DNA of 64,000 nucleotides from Maribellus sp. YY47. GTDB lineage: Bacteria > Bacteroidota > Bacteroidia > Bacteroidales > Prolixibacteraceae. The translations under genes were made by a program, and so were the position numbers. The stretch's first letter is position 1. Each line of letters opens with the position of its first letter. Positions 17,681-26,197 of this stretch are shown one piece after another. The stretch lies in NCBI RefSeq assembly GCF_023111095.1, contig NZ_JALGYW010000021.1, forward strand, positions 1 to 64,000, written 5' to 3'. The notes below the pieces were generated by a model. The model was not told the origin of the DNA. It made no database searches and saw only the letters and a list, made by a program, of their open reading frames with translations.

Positions 17681-19345
17681 ATGAAACGAAATATAAATTC
17701 AATCCTTGTGATCCTTTGTTCAGCTATGCTGATTTTAGCCGGATGCCAACAGGTAGAGGACCTTACTCCATCGGTATCACGACAAGGAATCAATAGTATA
17801 ACCGCATCGTTTTACGGCGATGAGAGCTCGGAAAACCGTTTTACGAGCGAAATTGACTACGAGAACAAAATCATCACCATTGTATTTCCTTACAACTATC
17901 CCCGCACCTCTGACCACGTGCTTACAATGGAAGCACTGAGCCAGGTAAGGGTAGAAGCAAATGTCGATGATAATGTGACGATATCTCCTTCACTGCTTTA
18001 CCTCGATTTGACAAAAGAAAACTTCATTACAGTCATAGATCAGACAAAGACAAAAAATACCTATAAGATCGTGGCTGAGATTCGGAAAAGTGCCGAAGCG
18101 AAAATTACTGACTTCAGCATTAGTACACTAGGCATTTCCGGAATAATCGATGAAGAGGCCAAAACAATTTCGCTTATCTCGATTGATGCAATCGGAGAAG
18201 CAATAGCGGAAGCAAGCATTTCTCACGGCGCCACCATCAGTCCCGACCCAAGAGTGACAGCCCTAAATTACGAACAGGAAGTTACCTTGACTGTAACCGC
18301 TCAAAACGGAGTGGACAAAGCAATCTACACCGTCCAAAAAGATGTGCCCAATAAGGTTGAACTGGGTCTACGTAACGGAAGTGCGAAGATTCTTTGGTCA
18401 AAGAAGATCCAGTCTGATCTTGGAATCAGCACCTTACATCTGACTACCAGCCTTGCGGTTACGAAAGATTATGTGGTTGTGAACACAAGAAATGAGGCCG
18501 GACTTTATCTGGACCGCAAAACAGGCGCAACGGTAGGCACAATGCCAAACATGGGATCAATTGTAGGAGGTCTTACGAATTTCTTTGCAACAGCCGATGA
18601 TGTAGACAACATCCTGATAAGCAACCTTTCGCCTAATGCCGGCAGTTACAAAGTTTGGAGAATCAGGGGAGTCAATGGTACACCTGAAGTCTATATTGAT
18701 TGGACGAGTAGCCCTGCTATCGGGCGCAAACTCTCTGTTAAGGGAAGTCTTGAGGGAGACGCGATCATTACTGCAGCACTGATGGGTGATGCAAAAAGTT
18801 TTGCCCGCTGGCAGGTAAAAGACGGTGTACTGCTCTCACAAACACCGGAAATTGTCGCAATAACTGGAATTGACGGTGCATGGTGGAACAATGCCGATGT
18901 GGTTGCAACCGATCCTTCCGATCCTACAGGCGACTATTTCGTTTCCTATTATGCGCTTCCCCGAAAATTTGCTTGGGTTAACGGAAAAACCAACACCGTT
19001 AAGGCATTCGGACCGGAGATCAGCGGCAACTGGATTCAAAATGCAACTGACTATACTGTCTTTAACGGCAATCCATATGCCGTGAATATGTCAATCAACT
19101 CCTTCACCTGGGGCAGTGACGATAAAGTTTATCTGCACGATGCCAACGCTGTGACCACCTTCACTGAACCGGTATGGACGACGCCCATCGGCACTTATGG
19201 AGGCAAGGACAACGGCGGAACCAACGCAAATGGTACGGGTGATGCAATTCTGAAGGTTTCCAGTGACGGATACTACATGTACCTGTACTTCATGTTCACC
19301 AACGGATGTGTTGTCTGTGTACAATACGACTGTATTGATATTTAA
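17681..19345 (+). CDS. DUF5018-type surface lipoprotein, probable glycan-binding protein
   Basis: The 554-residue lipoprotein has its lipid-acceptor Cys at residue 22 (LILAGC). Residues about 30-220 look like tandem Ig-like or DUF5018 modules of beta structure (ITASFYGDESSENRFTSEID, then ITDFSISTLGISGIIDEEAK). The C-terminal 330 residues contain beta-propeller-like repeats (TKDYVVVNTRNEAGLYLDRK). Placed third after SusCD, it fits the surface glycan-binding protein position. No catalytic motif was seen. The family name is recognised from general pattern; the exact boundaries are estimates. Confidence 0.7.
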   Translation: MKRNINSILVILCSAMLILAGCQQVEDLTPSVSRQGINSITASFYGDESSENRFTSEIDYENKIITIVFPYNYPRTSDHVLTMEALSQVRVEANVDDNVTISPSLLYLDLTKENFITVIDQTKTKNTYKIVAEIRKSAEAKITDFSISTLGISGIIDEEAKTISLISIDAIGEAIAEASISHGATISPDPRVTALNYEQEVTLTVTAQNGVDKAIYTVQKDVPNKVELGLRNGSAKILWSKKIQSDLGISTLHLTTSLAVTKDYVVVNTRNEAGLYLDRKTGATVGTMPNMGSIVGGLTNFFATADDVDNILISNLSPNAGSYKVWRIRGVNGTPEVYIDWTSSPAIGRKLSVKGSLEGDAIITAALMGDAKSFARWQVKDGVLLSQTPEIVAITGIDGAWWNNADVVATDPSDPTGDYFVSYYALPRKFAWVNGKTNTVKAFGPEISGNWIQNATDYTVFNGNPYAVNMSINSFTWGSDDKVYLHDANAVTTFTEPVWTTPIGTYGGKDNGGTNANGTGDAILKVSSDGYYMYLYFMFTNGCVVCVQYDCIDI

Positions 19346-19408
19346 ACAGCATTTTAACCAATTGGCAACGCTGCTATCAGCGTTGCCAATTTTTCCTTCA
19401 TCAAAAAG

Positions 19409-20422
19409 ATGCAGCTAAAAACAAGCCGTATAGCTCTCCTGCTGATAATGGGTGTCATCTACATGTTCGCGATGGCATCATGCGGAAGCGAAACAAAAGA
19501 ATACAACTGGGAATGGGAGAATCCCACTAAAAATGAAGGTTCTGCTGATTCCTTGATCATTAAAAATGGCTGGACATTACAAACAAGTTTTGGTAATCTA
19601 CCAGAATACATTCGGGTGTACAAATCGGCAAATGTGCTTCAAAACAAAATGGCTGTTGCCTATATAGCCGTTGCCGATATCGATAAAACAAACTTTAAAG
19701 TACTGGGTAATGCTACAGGTTACCACACTCCCAATGACTTTTATGATGCAGGAAAAGAGACGGTCATCTTAAACGGAGGATATTTCTGGGACGGAGCTTC
19801 GGTCAGCTTGTTGTGTAAAGAGGGAGAAACCTTGTGTCCCAACAGTCCCTATGTTTGGCGCCAAAACGGAGAACTTGTTTACTATCCGACCAAGGGTGCG
19901 TTTGCTGAAATGAAAAACGGGAAATTTCAAGTTGATTGGGTGTATAACGTAAATGGCAGTTCCTATGCATACCCCGCTCCGGCCCATAATAGTTCAGGAT
20001 CAGCACCTCTCCCCCAACCTTCTGCAACATTCCCGGAAGGAGGAATTCTGTGGAATGCCCAAAACGGAATTGGCGGAGGCCCTGTATTGATCAAAGACAG
20101 TACGGTGGTGAATACCTATGAGGAGGAACTGTTTGACGCCAACAGTGGCGTTGGCCCTACCATCAACAATCCAAGATCTGCCATAGCAGTCACCGGAACA
20201 GGACAATTGATATTTTTTGTTTGTGAAGGGCGCAACATGACCGAAGGCGTAAAAGGCCTGACTCTCGAAGACCTTGCAAATACTTTACTGAAGATTGGAT
20301 GCACACAAGCCTTAAACCTTGATGGAGGAGGCTCCAGCTGCATGCTTATAAATGGAGAAGAAACGATTAAGCCAAGCGATGGAAAACAACGTTCAGTTGT
20401 AACAGCAGTGGCTCTTAACTAA
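19409..20422 (+). CDS. Phosphodiester glycosidase (NAGPA family) lipoprotein
   Basis: The 337-residue protein has a lipobox Cys at 25 (AMASC), followed by an aromatic-acidic linker EYNWEWENP. The NAGPA domain shows NGGYF (122-126), GIGGGPVLI (220-228), NPRSAIAVT (254-262) and ALNLDGGGSSCML (301-313). Members cleave sugar-1-phosphodiesters: the human enzyme uncovers mannose-6-phosphate by removing GlcNAc, and bacterial members act on exopolysaccharide or teichoic-type linkages. Located in a SusCD locus, it suggests a substrate with a phosphodiester-linked or related alpha-linked amino sugar. It starts 63 bp after the DUF5018 gene. Confidence 0.85.
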   Translation: MQLKTSRIALLLIMGVIYMFAMASCGSETKEYNWEWENPTKNEGSADSLIIKNGWTLQTSFGNLPEYIRVYKSANVLQNKMAVAYIAVADIDKTNFKVLGNATGYHTPNDFYDAGKETVILNGGYFWDGASVSLLCKEGETLCPNSPYVWRQNGELVYYPTKGAFAEMKNGKFQVDWVYNVNGSSYAYPAPAHNSSGSAPLPQPSATFPEGGILWNAQNGIGGGPVLIKDSTVVNTYEEELFDANSGVGPTINNPRSAIAVTGTGQLIFFVCEGRNMTEGVKGLTLEDLANTLLKIGCTQALNLDGGGSSCMLINGEETIKPSDGKQRSVVTAVALN

Positions 20423-20435
20423 AGCGATGTAAAGA

Positions 20436-21803
20436 ATGAAACAAATGCAATCTTTTATTTTCTGGTCACTAATGGCATTTATGGTATTTAGCGTGACCTC
20501 ATGTGGAGGAGATGATTCTGAAACTCCGGAATGGAAATGGGATGATGGTGTTCCAAATGCAGACAAACCCAGATTTATCTGGATTGATGCTGCTGCCAAC
20601 TTCCCTGACTTTGCCAACAGCAAAGAAAACATCCTTAGGGATCTGACTTTGGCCAAGGATGCAGGATTCACAGGAGTTGTGGTAGACGTAAGACCAACAA
20701 CCGGCGATGTTCTCTTCCAAACCAATGTAGAGAATCAGGTTTCATGGCTGGGAGCGTGGTTACCCGGAGGCTACACAAAAATTGAACGTACCGTTACCTG
20801 GGATTATTTGCAGGCATTTATCGATGCCGGGCATAGTCTTGGCCTTGAGGTATACGCCGGAGTAAATACTTTTTCCGGAGGAAATATAACTTCGATCGGA
20901 TCGGAAGGAATGTTATTTCGCAATTCCGCCAGAAAAGAATGGGCAACTTCATTGTTAACTGGAAACGGAATTGTAAATACACTTGATCAAAATACTTCGG
21001 GAGCTAAATTTTTCAATCCGGTAAACGAGGACGTACAAAATTACCTGTGCGATATGCTGGCCGATCTTGCTTCATACGAAAATCTTGACGGGATTATTCT
21101 CGACAGAGGACGCTTTGACGGAATTGACAGTGATTTTTCAAATTACACCAGAACAAAGTTTGAAAACTATCTGGGACATCCTGTCACCAATTTTCCTGAT
21201 GATGTGATGACTCCCGGAACAGCTGTTGGAAGTTTACCAAATCCCCAACCCATCTATCTGAAAAAATGGCTGGAATTCAGAGCTAAGGTCATTCACGACT
21301 TTATGGAGAAAGCCAGAAACAAAGTTAAGGCGGTTAACCCTGAAATCCAGTTTGGAGTTTACGTTGGGGGCTGGTACGGTAGCTATTACGGTGTTGGCGT
21401 TAACTGGGCAAGCCCCAGATACAACGTTTCTTCGAGCTATTCGCTATGGGCTACCTCAGAATACAAAAACTACGGTTATGCTGATCAAATGGATATCATA
21501 ATAATTGGAGCGTATGCTGCTCCAACACGAATTCTTGGCTCAACGGAATGGACCGTACAGGGATTCTGTTCACTGGCAGCTGATAAGATCAAGGGCGATG
21601 CCCTTGTAATCGGAGGACCCGATGTAGGAAATGGAGACTGGGCGACTTCAAGTAACGACATCACCGGCCAGGCAATTATCCAATCTGTTGACGCTGCGAT
21701 GAGTGCCTGCGATGGCTATTTTCTTTTTGACATGATCCATCTGAAACAAAAAAGCCAATGGGATTATGTAAAAGATGGAATTGATGCGGCCATTTCAGAA
21801 TAA
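20436..21803 (+). CDS. GHL10-like TIM-barrel lipoprotein, copy 1
   Basis: The 455-residue protein has a lipobox Cys at 23 (FSVTSC) and an EWKWDDGVP linker resembling that of the preceding gene. Its body resembles glycoside-hydrolase-like GHL10 (often labelled alpha-amylase-family) proteins: FIWIDAAANF, GFTGVVVDVRPTTGDVLF, LDGIILDRGRFDG, GVYVGGWYGSYYGVGVNWAS and MDIIIIGAYA. The paired Asp and Arg of DGIILDR are typical of barrel active-site edges. The substrate is not defined for the family. Copy 2 follows immediately, with the same motifs in the same order. Confidence 0.72.
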   Translation: MKQMQSFIFWSLMAFMVFSVTSCGGDDSETPEWKWDDGVPNADKPRFIWIDAAANFPDFANSKENILRDLTLAKDAGFTGVVVDVRPTTGDVLFQTNVENQVSWLGAWLPGGYTKIERTVTWDYLQAFIDAGHSLGLEVYAGVNTFSGGNITSIGSEGMLFRNSARKEWATSLLTGNGIVNTLDQNTSGAKFFNPVNEDVQNYLCDMLADLASYENLDGIILDRGRFDGIDSDFSNYTRTKFENYLGHPVTNFPDDVMTPGTAVGSLPNPQPIYLKKWLEFRAKVIHDFMEKARNKVKAVNPEIQFGVYVGGWYGSYYGVGVNWASPRYNVSSSYSLWATSEYKNYGYADQMDIIIIGAYAAPTRILGSTEWTVQGFCSLAADKIKGDALVIGGPDVGNGDWATSSNDITGQAIIQSVDAAMSACDGYFLFDMIHLKQKSQWDYVKDGIDAAISE

Positions 21804-21873
21804 AAAAGAAAGAAACATATACCTGTGATTGAGAGAAATATTAAAAATCAACATTAAAAGAAAAATAAATCCA

Positions 21874-23229
21874 ATGAAGAATTCAATAATATTTGTGCTG
21901 TTAACTACCATGGTCTTATTCTCTGCCTGTTCACAAAAAGCAGAAGAGAAGAAAACACTTCCGGCAATTGATAAACCATCCTTAATGTGGTTCGATGCTG
22001 AAGCCAATTTTGAACGTTTCAGTTATCCCGATTCAATTGATTTCTATCTTGAAAAAATAAAAAGCATTGGATTTACGGATGCTGTGGTTGACATCCGCCC
22101 AATCACCGGAGAGGTATTGTACAAAAGCGACTATGCTCCTCAAATGACAGAATGGGACGGTTTTGAACGTCCCGATTTTGACTACCTGGGGTATTTTATC
22201 AAAAAAGCGCACGAGCTGGGAATCCGGGTACAAGTATCGATGAATACCTTTGTTGGCGGACATAATTTCTTTGACCGCGGCCAGGTTTACACAGACCACC
22301 CGGAATGGGCAAGCATGGTTTATACTCCCACTGAAGGAATTGTTTCCATCATGACACAAAAGAAAAAATATTCGGCCATGATTAATCCGATCAATCCCGA
22401 CTTTCAGAAACATATCCTGAATGTTTTCAGGGAAGTGGTTACCAAATACCCTGAACTGGATGGTATTATTCTCGACCGCGTACGATACGACGGAATTATG
22501 GCTGACTTTTCGGATTACACAAGACAAAAATTTGAAGAACATCTGGGAGAAAAAATCCAAAATTTCCCGGCAGATATTTACGAATGGAAAACCGATGAGA
22601 ACGGCAAAAGTGATTATGTACCCGGTAAATATTTCAAAAAATGGCTGGAATGGCGCGCAATGAATATCTACAACTTCATGTCGCTGGCCGCACAAACCGT
22701 TAAAGAGGTAAACCCGAATATCTCCTTTGGTACTTATACCGGAGCCTGGTATCCCTCCTATTTTGAAGTGGGTGTTAACTGGGCCAGCAACCAATACGAT
22801 GTAGCGAAAGATTTCGATTGGGCAACACCGGAATATAAAAACTACGGTTATGCCGAAGTACTCGACCTTTTTACTGTAGGAAACTACTACACCAATATCA
22901 CGATGGATGAATACCTGGTAAATAATAACCTCGTAAAAAATGAAACCGATAGCAAAGCTGCCAGTGGAACCTGGTATTGTGTGGAAGGTTCCTGCGAAAA
23001 GATTAAAGGAATCCTGAACGGTCACCCGTTTTACGGAGGTATTCTGGTGGATCAGTTTTATGACAACCCCGCGCAACTATCGCGTTCTATCGCCATGAAT
23101 TTCCAGGCTTCCGACGGTTTGATGGTGTTCGACATCGTTCACATCATTCGCAAAAACATGTGGAAAGAAGTAGAAGAGGGTTTCAAAATGGCCGCTGATC
23201 CAGACTATTTCAAAAAAGAAAAAGAATAA
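21874..23229 (+). CDS. GHL10-like TIM-barrel lipoprotein, copy 2
   Basis: ATG 21874 is chosen because it starts the lipoprotein signal (MKNSIIFVLL...LFSAC, Cys19), giving 451 residues. The frame is open further upstream only with a non-ATG start. It parallels copy 1: SLMWFDAEANFERF, GFTDAVVDIRPITGEVLY, LDGIILDRVRYDG, GTYTGAWYPSYFEVGVNWAS and LDLFTVGNYY. Copy 2 lacks the WxW linker. The pair probably arose by tandem duplication, followed by divergence that could give different linkage or end specificity. Confidence 0.72.
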   Translation: MKNSIIFVLLTTMVLFSACSQKAEEKKTLPAIDKPSLMWFDAEANFERFSYPDSIDFYLEKIKSIGFTDAVVDIRPITGEVLYKSDYAPQMTEWDGFERPDFDYLGYFIKKAHELGIRVQVSMNTFVGGHNFFDRGQVYTDHPEWASMVYTPTEGIVSIMTQKKKYSAMINPINPDFQKHILNVFREVVTKYPELDGIILDRVRYDGIMADFSDYTRQKFEEHLGEKIQNFPADIYEWKTDENGKSDYVPGKYFKKWLEWRAMNIYNFMSLAAQTVKEVNPNISFGTYTGAWYPSYFEVGVNWASNQYDVAKDFDWATPEYKNYGYAEVLDLFTVGNYYTNITMDEYLVNNNLVKNETDSKAASGTWYCVEGSCEKIKGILNGHPFYGGILVDQFYDNPAQLSRSIAMNFQASDGLMVFDIVHIIRKNMWKEVEEGFKMAADPDYFKKEKE

Positions 23230-23273
23230 GCGTATACGATCCGGACAAATAAAAACTGGCGAAACAAATCGAC

Positions 23274-24716
23274 ATGAAGAAAAATATTTTCCTGATATTT
23301 CTGTTAGCCGTGGCACTGTATGCCTCCGCACTGGAAAAACCTGAATATTCCCGCACTATAAAAGGGAGCGTGCAATGCAACGGAAAAGCAGTGGCAGGCG
23401 TTCCGGTTACCGATGGTTACTCCATGGTGCTTACTGATAAAAACGGAAAATATTCACTTCCGCTTGCTTCGGCAAGCCGCTTTGTTTATTTATCGTCTCC
23501 TTCGGGATATACCGTTGAGACAGAAAACTCTACTCCTCAGTTTTTCCAGCCTGTGCCAGCAGGAAAACAACGGAAAAACACGGTCGATTTTCAACTGAAA
23601 AAGGCGCCTGCCGACGATACCAATCATGCCTTTGTGGTGTGGGCCGATCCGCAGGTGAAAACAATTAAAGAGTTGCAACAGGCAAAGGAAGTTGCCAACG
23701 ACTTAAAAGAGTTGACAGCAAGACAAGGTAATTATAATTTTCATGGGTTGGGTTGCGGCGACATTGTTGGCGACAACCCGGCCCTTTACGACAGCATTAA
23801 AAACATGTTGGCCGGCACTGAAATTCCATTTTACCAATCCATCGGAAATCACGACCTGCATTACAATATGCGTTCCGACGATGCTTCAAGCAGCGTGTAT
23901 CAGGATAATTTTGGTCCCGACTATTATTCATTCAACCGCGGCGACATTCACTATGTGGTGCTAAACGATGTATTTTACATCGGCAGGGATTATTTTTATA
24001 TCGGGTACATTCCTGAAACCCAACTGGCCTGGCTCGAAAAAGATCTTTCGTTTGTCGATAGCACAAAAACAATTGTAGTGGCGCTGCACATTCCTACGGC
24101 ATTGAATGACGATGACCTGAAACAATTCTCTTATTCATACATTTCCAAGTCGGTCGCCAACAAATCCGCTTTGTATAAAATTCTAGCTCCATACACCGCT
24201 CATATTATTTCGGGGCATATGCATGCATCCAACAATATTGTTATCTCACCCAAACTTTTTGAACACAACATTTCGTCGGTTTGCGGAGCATGGTGGCAGG
24301 GCCCCTATGCCGAAGACGGGACTCCAAAAGGTTATGCTGTTTTTGAGGCCAACGGAACAGAACTTACCTGGTACTATAAAAGTTCAGGGCATGACAAGGA
24401 CTTTCAGTTTACCGCTTGTCCGGTGGGGAAAAATCCGGAGCAGCCCGAATATTTCACAGTAAACGTGTGGAACTGGGACCCGCTATGGAAAGTTTGCTGG
24501 TACGAAAACGGCGTAAAAGTGGGCGAAATGGAACAATACGAAGGAAGAGATCCGGCAACAACAGCGGCCTATGCCGACAAAGAAAAACTGGATTACAAAT
24601 GGCTGACTTCGGCTGTTACCACTCACTTGTTTAAAGCAAAACCGCGCAATGCGTCGGCAAAAATAACCATCGAGGTAACCGACCGCTTCGGCAACTCATT
24701 CAAAAAAGACTTATAA
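23274..24716 (+). CDS. Calcineurin-like phosphoesterase with N- and C-terminal accessory domains
   Basis: The 480-residue protein has a signal peptide (about residues 1-19). An Ig-like N-terminal domain follows (about 25-110, IKGSVQCNGKAVAGVPVTDG). The metallophosphoesterase core has VVWADPQVKT, GCGDIVGDN, SIGNHD, a VALHIP histidine and SGHMHAS. A C-terminal beta domain ends in KITIEVTDRFGNSFKKDL. This three-domain layout is common in Bacteroidota loci. It could remove phosphate from the product released by the phosphodiester glycosidase; that link is inference. The gap to the next gene is 10 bp. Confidence 0.85.
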   Translation: MKKNIFLIFLLAVALYASALEKPEYSRTIKGSVQCNGKAVAGVPVTDGYSMVLTDKNGKYSLPLASASRFVYLSSPSGYTVETENSTPQFFQPVPAGKQRKNTVDFQLKKAPADDTNHAFVVWADPQVKTIKELQQAKEVANDLKELTARQGNYNFHGLGCGDIVGDNPALYDSIKNMLAGTEIPFYQSIGNHDLHYNMRSDDASSSVYQDNFGPDYYSFNRGDIHYVVLNDVFYIGRDYFYIGYIPETQLAWLEKDLSFVDSTKTIVVALHIPTALNDDDLKQFSYSYISKSVANKSALYKILAPYTAHIISGHMHASNNIVISPKLFEHNISSVCGAWWQGPYAEDGTPKGYAVFEANGTELTWYYKSSGHDKDFQFTACPVGKNPEQPEYFTVNVWNWDPLWKVCWYENGVKVGEMEQYEGRDPATTAAYADKEKLDYKWLTSAVTTHLFKAKPRNASAKITIEVTDRFGNSFKKDL

Positions 24717-24726
24717 AAAGGGAAGG

Positions 24727-26145
24727 ATGAAAAGAGCCGTTTCACTCGACGTTTTACGTGGCCTTTCCATTTTTGGGATGATCCTATCGGGCACCATTCC
24801 CTTTGGAAGTACTTTGCCCGCCTGGATGTACCACGCACAATGTCCTCCGCCAACCCATGCTTTTAATCCGGGAATCCCTGGAATTTCCTGGGTCGATTTG
24901 GTTTTGCCCGTTTTCATATTTTGTATGGGGGCCGCCATTCCGTTGGCTTTGAGGAAAAAGCTGGAAAGAGGACAAACGATACCCGCGCTCACGAAACAAA
25001 TTGCCGCGCGCTTTGCTACGCTGGTACTTTTTGCCATTTATATCGCGCATATTATGCCACATACCATTGGCAAAGGCTTCTGGAACGTCAATTTGTTTGG
25101 CACAACCGTTGCTGGCTACGACCTGCAGCTGTTTACCTTTTTAGGATTTTTACTGATGTTCCCCATGTTTGCGACCATTCGCGACAGCAAAAAGAAAATC
25201 ATTATCCGCACCATCGGATGGGGAGGTGCTGTGATTTTACTCCTTGCCCTTCGATTTATCTATGGCCAGGAAATTTCGTTGTACCGCAGCAACATTATTA
25301 TCCTGCTTTTAGCCAATGTTTACCTTTGGGGTGCGCTGGGCTGGCTGATTACACGAAAAAGCATGACGGCCAAACTGGCGTTATTCATGTTTTGGGCCGC
25401 CATCCAGCTCTTAAGTAAATACACCGGCTTTGGAAATACAAGTGATGTTCTTACTCATGTTTCCTGGCTTTTTAAACTTCGGATGACGTTTTACCTGATT
25501 CTGCTGATTCCTTCAACAATAGTGGGCGAATGGATTGCCGAACGTTTAAATGCATCGGAGAGTTTTACCCAACAGGTTGGTGCAACCCAATGGAAACACG
25601 GCTTGTTTATTTTGGCGTTTCTTGTACCGGTTTGGCTGACTATTTCATTGTTTTCGCGTTGGATGATTGCGGCGTACACCATAACACCAATTTTACTGGG
25701 CCTGATGTACTGGATCGCTTCGAATCACATCCCAAAATATAAAAAAGAAATTGCACTGTCGGCTTACCTGATTCTGATGGGATTAATTCTGGAACCGGTT
25801 GAAGGCGGCATTCGAAAAGACTATGTAACCGCTTCGTACCTGCTGATTACCGGAGGAATTGCCACTTGTTTGCTACTGTTTCTGGAATACCTTATATCGT
25901 ATTTTGAACAATCCAAATTTGTGAAAATTTTTGAAGGAGCCGGAAGCAATCCGCTCATGGCCTACGTCATGTCAACCTGGTTTGCCTTTCCATTGCTCAA
26001 CATCAGTTTCTTAATCGGGATTTACAACTTTTTCAATACCGAAGGATATCCGTGGATTGGCGTATTACGCGCAACTTGTCTGGTCATATCCATTATGATG
26101 CTGGTTAACTGGATCGTGAAAAAGAAAATCGTTTGGAGGGTGTGA
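24727..26145 (+). CDS. DUF5009 / HGSNAT-like membrane acyltransferase
   Basis: The 472-residue polytopic protein begins MKRAVSLDVLRGLSIFGMIL, the hallmark of the heparan-alpha-glucosaminide N-acetyltransferase/DUF5009 group. It has about ten to eleven hydrophobic segments and the conserved WVDLVLPVFIFCMGAAIPLA, followed by SNPLMAYVMST near the end. Relatives move an acetyl group across a membrane onto a glucosamine on the far side. In this locus it may acetylate a free amino sugar produced in the periplasm, but bacterial members are little characterised. Confidence 0.75.
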   Translation: MKRAVSLDVLRGLSIFGMILSGTIPFGSTLPAWMYHAQCPPPTHAFNPGIPGISWVDLVLPVFIFCMGAAIPLALRKKLERGQTIPALTKQIAARFATLVLFAIYIAHIMPHTIGKGFWNVNLFGTTVAGYDLQLFTFLGFLLMFPMFATIRDSKKKIIIRTIGWGGAVILLLALRFIYGQEISLYRSNIIILLLANVYLWGALGWLITRKSMTAKLALFMFWAAIQLLSKYTGFGNTSDVLTHVSWLFKLRMTFYLILLIPSTIVGEWIAERLNASESFTQQVGATQWKHGLFILAFLVPVWLTISLFSRWMIAAYTITPILLGLMYWIASNHIPKYKKEIALSAYLILMGLILEPVEGGIRKDYVTASYLLITGGIATCLLLFLEYLISYFEQSKFVKIFEGAGSNPLMAYVMSTWFAFPLLNISFLIGIYNFFNTEGYPWIGVLRATCLVISIMMLVNWIVKKKIVWRV

Positions 26146-26197
26146 TTCCCGGCAAAAAAGAAGGCCGCGGTATAAATAAAAAATTAAAACTAAAGAT

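Noticed and set aside
22033-23076. 347-codon minus-strand open frame
   Set aside because: It is fully antisense to GHL10-like copy 2, which has a lipoprotein signal and family motifs. The antisense product has no recognisable domain.
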